This document shows, piece after piece, positions 1 to 6,123 of a stretch of 7,602 nucleotides of DNA. The translations under genes were made by a program, and so were the position numbers. Each line of letters starts with the position of its first letter. Position 1 is the first letter of the stretch. The notes beneath the pieces were generated by a model, which made no database searches, was not told where the DNA came from, and worked only from the letters and a program-made list of their open reading frames with translations. The stretch spans positions 1-7,602 of the forward strand of contig JALFRH010000063.1 of the NCBI GenBank assembly GCA_022785155.1, in the 5' to 3' direction. Origin of the DNA: Spirochaetales bacterium (lineage in GTDB: Bacteria; Spirochaetota; Spirochaetia; Sphaerochaetales; Sphaerochaetaceae).

Positions 1-1142
1 GTGTCAGAGTATCTGTTCTTGGGTTTCACTTCCTTTTCATCCCTGTCCATTTCTTCCTTCAAGGAATCCATGAAAGAGGAGTTTTCTATGATTCTTTCCT
101 GCTTTTCCTCCTCAAGCTTAGGGACATCATCCTCTTCTCCCAGGTTGTGCTTCACAATATTCTTCAGTTCAGGCATAGGATCGAAGTCAGGAAATACAAG
201 GGGAGTATTCGGGTTACCTATTCCGGATGCATACTCTGGAGCAGGGCCAATTTCCTCTTCCTCAATCCTCTTTCTCTCTTCTTCCAAAGCCTTACGCTTT
301 TTCTCATCTTCAGAGAGCTGTTTCTTTCTTATCTTCTCAGCCTTTGCATCTATCTTTTCCTTTTCTATCTGAGATTCTTCAAGAGCTTTGTCTTTTTCCT
401 TCTGCTGCTTCTTTTCCAGGCGTTTTTCTTCCTTCTCCCGCCTCTCTTCCTCTTTTTCCCTCTTCTTTTCGTATTTTATTTTGTCCCTTTCAGCCTGCTT
501 TGCCTTTGCAAGGTTCTCGGCTTTCTCTGCCTTCTGCCTTTCCTTTTCGTATTTTGCTTCTTCTTTGGCCCTCTTTTTATCCTCCATAGCCTTAAGCTTT
601 CTCTCTCTGTTGAGAAGCTTTTCCTCCTCTATGGATTCCTTTGTCTTGATCAGGCCTTCTTTTTCAAGCATTCTTCTATTGAGCTCCCTCTTCTTTCTCC
701 ACTTTTCATCCAAACCTTGGACTGAAAGAAGAAGGACGAAGGCCAGAAGCAGCTCCAAAACAAACAGAACAAATAATAGTCCGGTATTAGCCTCAGTCAC
801 CGACAGAGGAATATAGGAAGGAAAAGGTGCACCGCTTATCTTTCTCACGGCTGAAAGCAATGTAAAATACATTGGCCAAAGATAAACCACTACAAACATG
901 GAAAAAGGCTTTCTTCCCCTGAGAATAAGGATCAACAGTGCATCGAAGACCAGGAAGGCTCCTGTCTCCCACAATCTGTCTCCACCACCGGTGATGGAAA
1001 GAAACAGCGACATTTTTTCCGAAAAGTCAGATAAAGGAGAAACCAGTACTCCCAGGTATGACAATACTCCCAGAAGAACAAATACCGCCCCCACCATCAA
1101 AATGGAAAGGGAGATAATCAAAGAGAATTTTCCTTTCTTCAT
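1..1142 (-). CDS. Four-TM membrane protein with ~150-residue Lys/Glu-rich helix (C-terminus off window)
   Basis: I do not recognise this gene. An open frame runs from an ATG at 1142 leftward off the window (380 codons seen, no stop). The start is fixed by GGAGG at 1148-1152, five bases upstream, and the ATG overlaps the rsmG stop as ATGA, so translation is probably coupled. Visible order: four hydrophobic segments at about residues 8-35, 57-74, 80-97 and 121-142; then an almost uninterrupted Lys/Glu/Arg run at 145-297, predicted to be a long coiled coil or single alpha-helix; then a Pro/Asn/acidic linker (about 299-342) and another charged stretch. The hydrophobic segments predict an inner-membrane anchor with the charged part in the cytoplasm. 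A four-TM N-terminus plus long linker recalls FtsK, but FtsK linkers are usually Pro/Gln-rich and no motor domain is visible here, so that is only a possibility. Last gene seen in the mnmE-mnmG-rsmG operon. Confidence 0.8.
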   Translation of the reverse strand, partial: MKKGKFSLIISLSILMVGAVFVLLGVLSYLGVLVSPLSDFSEKMSLFLSITGGGDRLWETGAFLVFDALLILILRGRKPFSMFVVVYLWPMYFTLLSAVRKISGAPFPSYIPLSVTEANTGLLFVLFVLELLLAFVLLLSVQGLDEKWRKKRELNRRMLEKEGLIKTKESIEEEKLLNRERKLKAMEDKKRAKEEAKYEKERQKAEKAENLAKAKQAERDKIKYEKKREKEEERREKEEKRLEKKQQKEKDKALEESQIEKEKIDAKAEKIRKKQLSEDEKKRKALEEERKRIEEEEIGPAPEYASGIGNPNTPLVFPDFDPMPELKNIVKHNLGEEDDVPKLEEEKQERIIENSSFMDSLKEEMDRDEKEVKPKNRYSD

Positions 1143-1780
1143 GCTTTCCTCCAAGAATTGACCACAACTATGTTTCTTTCCCCCTTTTCTCCAATTGAAG
1201 TTACAGGATAAATAGAGGAAGAAAAGGTGTAACCCATGGCTCTCAGTTCATCCAGCTCCTCATTTATATTCTTTTTCGTCCCCTTGTAGAGAATAGCCTC
1301 GGGAGCCAGCTTAACCATATCCTCCACCACAAGGGAGAGGGGTCTGAAGGCCCTTGATGTCACATAATCGAAATGATCCTCCACAGTGCTGATATCTTGG
1401 GCGATTATTTCTACATTCTTCAGATCCAGCTTGGCCTTCACTCCACGCAAAAAGCCTATGCGCCTGGTCATTCTATCTATCAAAGTGAAGTTTCTGTCTG
1501 GAAAGAGAATGGCCAAGACAACACCGGGAAGACCGGCACCGCTTCCAAGGTCAGCAATCTTGTCTACTTTTTTTGTCAGCGAGGAGAATACTGGATAAGA
1601 GGAAGCGGAATCCAGGATATGACGATAGATTATTTCTTCCCTATCTTTTTCACCTACAAGTTTCAAAACAGGGTTGAACAATAGGATTTCATCCAAATAC
1701 TTTTGGAGAATCATGGCCTTATCTTCAGCTTCAACCACAGAATAAGCCTTCAAGCCCTTCAAAATGATATCGTCAGCCAT
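1139..1780 (-). CDS. rsmG: 16S rRNA (guanine-N7) methyltransferase RsmG (GidB)
   Basis: Cytoplasmic SAM-dependent methyltransferase; the family makes m7G at G527 (E. coli numbering) in the 530 loop of 16S rRNA, near the decoding site. Its loss gives low-level streptomycin resistance in several bacteria. Visible in the 213-aa form: the RsmG-type HILDS segment (54-58), SAM-binding motif DLGSGAGLPG (77-86), an acidic residue ending the next strand (D102), the VTSRAF segment and a late KG motif. Length matches the family (about 205-240 aa). An ATG at 1804 also lies in frame and would add eight residues, but AAAGGGAGG at 1785-1793 sits four bases before the ATG at 1780, so 1780 is preferred. It overlaps the mnmG end by 8 bp (ATGGCTGA) and the next gene by 4 bp, so it is inside one polycistronic message. 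Confidence 0.96.
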   Translation of the reverse strand: MADDIILKGLKAYSVVEAEDKAMILQKYLDEILLFNPVLKLVGEKDREEIIYRHILDSASSYPVFSSLTKKVDKIADLGSGAGLPGVVLAILFPDRNFTLIDRMTRRIGFLRGVKAKLDLKNVEIIAQDISTVEDHFDYVTSRAFRPLSLVVEDMVKLAPEAILYKGTKKNINEELDELRAMGYTFSSSIYPVTSIGEKGERNIVVVNSWRKA

Positions 1781-3584
1781 TATTCCTCCCTTTGATGGCA
1801 ACACTGAGAATTGCTATGTCAGATACTCTTACACCACTTATTCTTCCTGCCTGACCGATACTGTGAGGACGGACAGCCTTGAACTTTTCCCTTGATTCCG
1901 CACTTATTCCATCAACTTTGTCATAATCGAAATCCTCAGGAATAATCATGGCTTCCTGTCTCTTCACTCTTTCAGCTTCATTGTCCTGTCTCTTGAGATA
2001 TCCGGAGTACTTCACGTCCAACTGGACTTCGGATAGTATTTGCTCCGAATACTCCCCAAGGCCTGGGATAGAGAGTGTATGGATATCGTTCTCAGGCTGC
2101 ATAAGGAGCTGGAGACAGTTCTTGCCCTCTCTCTTTGTAGAACGCAACAGTTCCTTCACAGCATCGATTTTCTCGATCTTATCCTCCAATCTCTCCATTT
2201 TCTCCTTTGTCGCCAGTCCCGCCTTATAGCCTATTGGCGTCAGGCGCATGTCTGCGTTGTCGTGGCGAAGGGAGAGTCTATACTCGGCACGGGAAGTGAA
2301 CATTCTATATGGTTCCTTGGTTCCCTTTGTAACAAGATCGTCGATCAAGACTCCGATATATGCATCCGTCCTTCCAAGGACGACAGGCTTCTCATTCTTA
2401 AGCTTCTGGGCGGCGTTGATGCCTGCCATTATTCCCTGGGCTGCGGCTTCTTCATATCCGCTGGTTCCATTGGTCTGGCCTGCAACAAAGAGGTTTCCCA
2501 CAACTTTGGATTCCAGAGAAGGCAAGAGGTCCAATGGATCCAGGTAGTCATACTCGACGGCATATGCCGGCCTCATTATCTCGCAGTGCCTCAATCCAGG
2601 AAGCGTCCTGATAAACTGGTGCTGTACTTCCTCTGGTAGAGATGAAGAGAGACCGTTGAGATACATCTCTTCCGTCCCTACACCTTCAGGTTCCACAAAT
2701 ATCTGATGTCTCTCCCTTTCAGGGAATCTCATGACCTTGTCTTCAATAGAAGGGCAGTATCTGGGACCCTTTCCCACTATCTTTCCTCCATAGAGAGGAG
2801 AGCGGTACATATTCTCCCTGATTATCTTATGGGTCTCTTCATTGGTGAAAGTTATCCAACAGTTCAGGGAAGGCCTCTTGATCTCATCGCAATCGAAGGA
2901 GAAAGGAAGCATTTCCTCGTCTCCGTCCTGCACTTCCAGTTCATCAAAGTCCAGAGAGCTTTTCCTGACTCTTGCAGGCGTACCTGTCTTCATCCTTCCT
3001 ACATTGAAGCCATACTCCCTCAGCCTCTTTCCAAGCCCTATGGCGGCGCCCTCCCCCAATCTTCCTGAAGGAGCATCATATTCACCGATGAATATTCTTC
3101 CCTCCATAAAGGTACCTGTGGTCAACACGACAACCTTGGCGCTTATTTTCCATCCCCTCTCTGTGACGACTCCGATTATCTGTTTTCTTCCATCTTTTTC
3201 CTCCAAGATGAAATCCACCACGGTATCCATAAAGAGATTGAGTTTCTTTTCTTTTTCACAGGTCTCTTTTGCAAGCCTGGAGTAGGAAAACTTATCCGCC
3301 TGGGCACGGGGAGCCTGGACAGCAGGTCCCCTGCTACGGTTAAGGATTCTGTACTGGATCATGGAAGCATCGATCAAATGCCCCATTTCTCCTCCAAGGG
3401 CATCGATTTCCCTTACAAGGTTTCCCTTGGCCAAGCCGCCTATGGCCGGGTTGCAGCTCATTCGTCCTATGGCATCAAGGCTCTGAGTTATCATCAATGT
3501 GTCGAAGCCCTCTCTCGAAAGGGCCAAGGCCGCTTCTATTCCAGCGTGTCCGCCACCTATTACAATCGCTTCATAATCTCTCAT
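1773..3584 (-). CDS. mnmG: tRNA uridine-34 5-carboxymethylaminomethyl modification enzyme MnmG (GidA)
   Basis: FAD-dependent partner of MnmE. The MnmE-MnmG complex uses methylene-tetrahydrofolate, NADH, GTP and glycine or ammonium to build (c)mnm5 groups on U34 of tRNAs reading split boxes ending in A/G. Visible: Rossmann dinucleotide motif GGGHAG (10-15); the family signature CNPAIGGLAKG (44-54); TTGTF (155-159) and RMKTGTPARV (197-206) blocks; CWITFT near 242; and GPRYCPSIEDK (273-283). Cys44 and Cys277 correspond to the two conserved cysteines of the E. coli enzyme (Cys47 and Cys277). The 603 aa is slightly shorter than E. coli MnmG (about 629), with no internal gap evident. The start is supported by AGGA at 3592-3595, seven bases upstream. 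The mnmE stop lies between that site and the ATG, with a 1-bp gap, so the two are co-translated partners. Confidence 0.98.
   Translation of the reverse strand: MRDYEAIVIGGGHAGIEAALALSREGFDTLMITQSLDAIGRMSCNPAIGGLAKGNLVREIDALGGEMGHLIDASMIQYRILNRSRGPAVQAPRAQADKFSYSRLAKETCEKEKKLNLFMDTVVDFILEEKDGRKQIIGVVTERGWKISAKVVVLTTGTFMEGRIFIGEYDAPSGRLGEGAAIGLGKRLREYGFNVGRMKTGTPARVRKSSLDFDELEVQDGDEEMLPFSFDCDEIKRPSLNCWITFTNEETHKIIRENMYRSPLYGGKIVGKGPRYCPSIEDKVMRFPERERHQIFVEPEGVGTEEMYLNGLSSSLPEEVQHQFIRTLPGLRHCEIMRPAYAVEYDYLDPLDLLPSLESKVVGNLFVAGQTNGTSGYEEAAAQGIMAGINAAQKLKNEKPVVLGRTDAYIGVLIDDLVTKGTKEPYRMFTSRAEYRLSLRHDNADMRLTPIGYKAGLATKEKMERLEDKIEKIDAVKELLRSTKREGKNCLQLLMQPENDIHTLSIPGLGEYSEQILSEVQLDVKYSGYLKRQDNEAERVKRQEAMIIPEDFDYDKVDGISAESREKFKAVRPHSIGQAGRISGVRVSDIAILSVAIKGRNNG
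1785..1793 (-). promoter_or_regulatory. Shine-Dalgarno site that decides the rsmG start
   Basis: The minus strand reads AAAGGGAGG followed by AATA and ATG at 1780. It lies within the last codons of mnmG. This places the rsmG start at 1780 instead of the in-frame ATG at 1804, which has no such site. Confidence 0.8.
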
Positions 3585-3585
3585 T

Positions 3586-4893
3586 TTATTTTCCTAAACA
3601 GAAGGAGGAGAAAAGAACCTCCAGAATATCGTCACTTGTGGTTTCGCCTGTAAGCTCAGACAGAGCGGAAAGGGCGGCTTGGAAATAGAGGGCGATGATA
3701 TCAACACTACACTCCTTGGCCTTTTCTGCATCCCGGAGAGCGTCTATGGTCTCTCCAAGTTTTCTCTCCTGGCGCTCGCTTTCTATTACAGGGACGTCTG
3801 AAGTGACAGCACTTTCACGACTTAAATAACCTACAATAGCCTCAACCACCCTATCGAGGCCTTCTCCCGTAACGGAGGAAAAGGATATTCCCTCTCCTGG
3901 GGCGATGTCGCTTTTGGAGTGGACATAGATGGCATTGGCAAGCTTCTCTTTCGGTTCCTCCTCCCCTGGAGCAATGACATAAACCACCAGATCTGCGTCA
4001 TCCATCAATTCCTTGGATCTCAGGATTCCTTCCTTCTCTATTTCATCCCCCGATAGTCTCAAACCAGCCGTATCAAAGAGCCTGACAGGAATACCCTTCA
4101 TTTCGCACTGGGTCTCAATATAATCCCTGGTGGTGCCGGCAACAGAAGAGACGATGGCTCTGTTCTCCTTCAAGAGGGCATTGAAAAGGCTGGATTTACC
4201 TGCATTGGTACTTCCTGCCAATACAACCTTTGCCCCTTGGGAATAAAGCCTGGAAGAAGCATAGGTTCTTCTTATCTTTTCAAGCCTCTCCATTATGGCA
4301 TCCACCCTTTCAGAAGGGAAAACCCACTCTTCGGGAATATCATCCTCCCCATAGTCCAACTGGACTTCCAGGGAAGCCAGGATATCCACTATCTCCGTCT
4401 TTGCTTTTTCAGCTTCCTGGCGGATGGATCCTGAGAGACGGGACAGTGCGTCTTTTCGTCCTTTCTCCCCTTTGGCTGAAACCAATTCCTCGACAGCCTC
4501 GGCTTCAGTGAGATCCATTCTTCCTCCAAGGAAGGCTCTATAGGTGAACTCACCTTTAAGGGCCAACCTGAAGCCAGCCTCCTCCAAGGTGGTGGATATC
4601 TTTCTTATTACAGGAAGGGATCCGTGGCACATTATCTCCACAGCTTCTTCCCCTGTATATCCATGGCCATGGGTATACACAAGAGCCACAACTTCGTCCA
4701 CTTTTTCCCTGTTTTTATCCAAAATCCAACCATGTACCGCAGTGCCTGAGGGTCTATCCTTCACTCTCCCCTTGAATACTTTTCCAAAAAGGGAGATCGC
4801 CTCTTTGCCGCTTGTTCTTATAACAGCCAAAGCAGATGGTGAAAATGGAGTTGCAAGAGCGTAAATAGGCTCTTCTGTAGTATAACCGATCAT
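3586..4893 (-). CDS. mnmE: tRNA modification GTPase MnmE (TrmE/ThdF)
   Basis: GTPase partner of MnmG in U34 modification of tRNA. In the 435-aa form: N-terminal folate-binding domain (about 1-115) opening with YALATPFSPSALAVIRTSG; helical-domain signature GEFTYRAFLGGRMDLTEAEAV (114-134); inserted G domain with P-loop GSTNAGKSS (227-235), TTRD (254-257), DTAG (274-277), a G4 motif reading SKSD (326-329) in place of NKxD, and SSVTGEG as G5; C-terminal helices ending in FCLGK, with Cys432 as the conserved C-x-G-K cysteine. It is about 20 residues shorter than E. coli MnmE, mostly around G4-G5. A TTG at 4929 extends the frame by 12 codons, but those codons overlap a promoter-like box and match no family N-terminus, so the ATG at 4893 is preferred. 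No Shine-Dalgarno precedes it. First gene of its operon. Confidence 0.97.
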   Translation of the reverse strand: MIGYTTEEPIYALATPFSPSALAVIRTSGKEAISLFGKVFKGRVKDRPSGTAVHGWILDKNREKVDEVVALVYTHGHGYTGEEAVEIMCHGSLPVIRKISTTLEEAGFRLALKGEFTYRAFLGGRMDLTEAEAVEELVSAKGEKGRKDALSRLSGSIRQEAEKAKTEIVDILASLEVQLDYGEDDIPEEWVFPSERVDAIMERLEKIRRTYASSRLYSQGAKVVLAGSTNAGKSSLFNALLKENRAIVSSVAGTTRDYIETQCEMKGIPVRLFDTAGLRLSGDEIEKEGILRSKELMDDADLVVYVIAPGEEEPKEKLANAIYVHSKSDIAPGEGISFSSVTGEGLDRVVEAIVGYLSRESAVTSDVPVIESERQERKLGETIDALRDAEKAKECSVDIIALYFQAALSALSELTGETTSDDILEVLFSSFCLGK

Positions 4894-4904
4894 AGCACTA
4901 TGAT
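4889..4904. promoter_or_regulatory. Inverted repeat covering the mnmE start codon
   Basis: Perfect 7-bp arms ATCATAG and CTATGAT separated by CA. The left arm contains the complement of the mnmE ATG (4891-4893). The right arm overlaps a TATCAT box (minus strand, 4905-4900) that would be the mnmE -10. It may be a dimer operator, or an RNA hairpin that hides the start codon if the message begins upstream. It could also be a chance AT-rich repeat. Confidence 0.4.
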
Positions 4905-4929
4905 AAGCGTAAAAACGCCTCAAACACAA
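4900..4929 (-). promoter_or_regulatory. Candidate mnmE operon promoter placing +1 at the ATG
   Basis: The minus strand reads TTGTGT (4929-4924), an 18-bp spacer, then TATCAT (4905-4900; five of six matches to TATAAT), then six bases to the ATG at 4893. That geometry places the transcription start on the A of ATG, giving a leaderless mRNA. It agrees with the absence of a Shine-Dalgarno sequence before mnmE. The -35 box is weak after TTG. Inferred from spacing only. Confidence 0.4.
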
Positions 4930-4940
4930 TATTTCTGATT

Positions 4941-4957
4941 AGTTAGTATTACTAACT
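4941..4957. promoter_or_regulatory. 17-bp perfect palindrome, putative shared operator
   Basis: AGTTAGTA and TACTAACT flank a single central T at 4949. The palindrome lies between the two divergent genes, with its centre about 56 bp upstream of the mnmE ATG and 67 bp upstream of the epmA ATG. It would sit outside both core promoters, where activators often bind. No cognate regulator is in the window, and I cannot assign a regulator family. Confidence 0.5.
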
Positions 4958-5000
4958 TTATATACATATAGCCTATTTCGTCGATTCAATTTCTTTCTTG

Positions 5001-5009
5001 TGATATATT
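5001..5009 (+). promoter_or_regulatory. Candidate extended -10 for epmA, +1 at the ATG
   Basis: TGA followed by TATATT (5004-5009) fits the extended -10 pattern TGn-TATAAT with one mismatch in the hexamer. Six bases (GTATCC) separate it from the ATG at 5016, so the predicted transcript would begin at the start codon. The -35 region (about 4981-4986) is poor. An AT-rich TATACA at 4961-4966 is an alternative -10 that would give a leader of about 40 bases. Confidence 0.35.
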
Positions 5010-5015
5010 GTATCC

Positions 5016-5993
5016 ATGATCGATTTCAAAGCACAAAAAGCCAGGGCGGAGCTCTATAGAAACATACGTTCTTTCTTCTCTGATAGAAACTATCTTGAGG
5101 TCTTCACACCATCCCTTTCCCCTTCCTTGATACCGGAACCTACAATCAAGGTTTTCTCTACTCTTTTCAAAAATGAATTTGTAGGGGAAAAGGAGTTCTA
5201 TCTCATTCCTTCTCCGGAAATCTTCATGAAGGAGATGATAGCTTCAGGCTCCGGTTCCATCTTTCAGATATCATCATGCTTCCGTAACTCCGAGCAGCTG
5301 GGGGATGTGCATAATCCTGAGTTTACAATGCTTGAGTATTATACCATGGGCTTTTCAGACAAAGACTCCATCTCCCTTACCCACGAAATGATAAAAGAGA
5401 CTGCCATATCATCTCCACAGTGGCTGAAAAATGATCCCTTGGTCATCACCATGGAAGAGGCAATGAAAGAGTATGCCGGAGTGGATCTTATAAAAGCCCA
5501 GGACTATGGATATCTGAAAAGCGAAGCGGAGAGGCTTAACCTCTATGTGCCTGATAAGGAGAGCTGGGAAGATACTTTCAACAGGATATTCCTTACATAT
5601 GTCGAGCCATCACTTCCCATAGACAGGGAAGTCTACTTATGTGACTACCCCAGCCAGATAGAGTGCCTTGCAAAAAACTATCCCGACAGGCCATACAAGA
5701 AAAGATGGGAGATGTATATCAAGGGAATAGAAATTGCCAACTGCTACGACGAAGAGAGAGATAAAGACAAGATTCTCTCATACTACAAACGGGAACAGGA
5801 AATCCTGGAAACAGAGAGGAGAGAGACAGGAGATGCAATAAGCAAGGCGGACTTCTCCTTTGCGAACTTGGAGATGCCCCAGTGCTCTGGCGGTGCCATA
5901 GGTCTGGATAGGCTTCTCTTGGTGGAATATGGAGGGGAGGAAATAGCACCGATACTCTCTTTTCCAATGTGCGGAATGCTTAAGAAAAAATAA
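5016..5993 (+). CDS. epmA: EF-P--lysine ligase EpmA (GenX/PoxA/YjeA), lysyl-tRNA synthetase paralogue
   Basis: Cytoplasmic class II synthetase-like enzyme that activates (R)-beta-lysine and ligates it to the conserved lysine of elongation factor P. The 325 aa is the same length as E. coli EpmA and lacks the N-terminal anticodon-binding domain of true LysRS. Visible: SPEIFMKEM (about 67-75); motif 2 with CFRNSEQLGDVHNPEFTMLE, very close to the E. coli CRSFRNEE...HNPEFTMLE block; RWEMYIKGIEIAN; and motif 3 CSGGAIGLDR (290-299) with catalytic-type Arg299. Ala294 aligns with the E. coli alanine (A298, as I recall) that replaces a LysRS glycine and favours beta- over alpha-lysine. Its EF-P substrate gene lies 130 bp downstream on the same strand. 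No Shine-Dalgarno is seen before the ATG. I see no terminator after the stop, so read-through into efp is possible. Confidence 0.95.
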   Translation: MIDFKAQKARAELYRNIRSFFSDRNYLEVFTPSLSPSLIPEPTIKVFSTLFKNEFVGEKEFYLIPSPEIFMKEMIASGSGSIFQISSCFRNSEQLGDVHNPEFTMLEYYTMGFSDKDSISLTHEMIKETAISSPQWLKNDPLVITMEEAMKEYAGVDLIKAQDYGYLKSEAERLNLYVPDKESWEDTFNRIFLTYVEPSLPIDREVYLCDYPSQIECLAKNYPDRPYKKRWEMYIKGIEIANCYDEERDKDKILSYYKREQEILETERRETGDAISKADFSFANLEMPQCSGGAIGLDRLLLVEYGGEEIAPILSFPMCGMLKKK

Positions 5994-6073
5994 AACCATA
6001 CACTTCGGCATTCATCACATTTCCCTACTCTTTACAGAGATATTGGCTTTCTGTTATTCTACGTAACGGTAAT

Positions 6074-6118
6074 TTCACCATACGAAACTATTTAGTATAT
6101 AAAATACTGAGGTATAAA
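6074..6118 (+). promoter_or_regulatory. Candidate efp promoter with TTAGTA half-sites
   Basis: TTCACC (6074-6079) and TATAAA (6098-6103) are 18 bp apart and would start transcription near 6110, giving a leader of about 14 bases. A second TATAAA at 6113-6118 lies too close to the ATG to give a leader. TTAGTA (6092-6097) and TACTGA (6105-6110) bracket the first -10 and resemble the half-sites of the 4941-4957 palindrome, though with wider spacing. GAGG at 6109-6112 is the only ribosome-binding candidate, and its 11-base spacing is long. Confidence 0.4.
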
Positions 6119-6123
6119 AGAAC

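Noticed and set aside
1..816. Overlapping plus-strand ORFs rich in Ser/Phe/Leu
   Set aside because: They are antisense readings of the minus-strand Lys/Glu-rich helix; the minus frame is open for 380 codons, starts with a good Shine-Dalgarno and joins the operon.
2040..2639. 199-codon plus-strand ORF inside mnmG
   Set aside because: Antisense shadow of a fully conserved mnmG; no ribosome-binding site and no recognisable protein character.
4894..4929. TTG start adding 12 residues to MnmE
   Set aside because: The extension does not resemble MnmE N-termini, lacks a Shine-Dalgarno, and overlaps the proposed -35/-10 boxes.
5719..6011. Minus-strand ORFs over the end of epmA
   Set aside because: Antisense shadows of conserved motif 3 coding sequence with no initiation signals.
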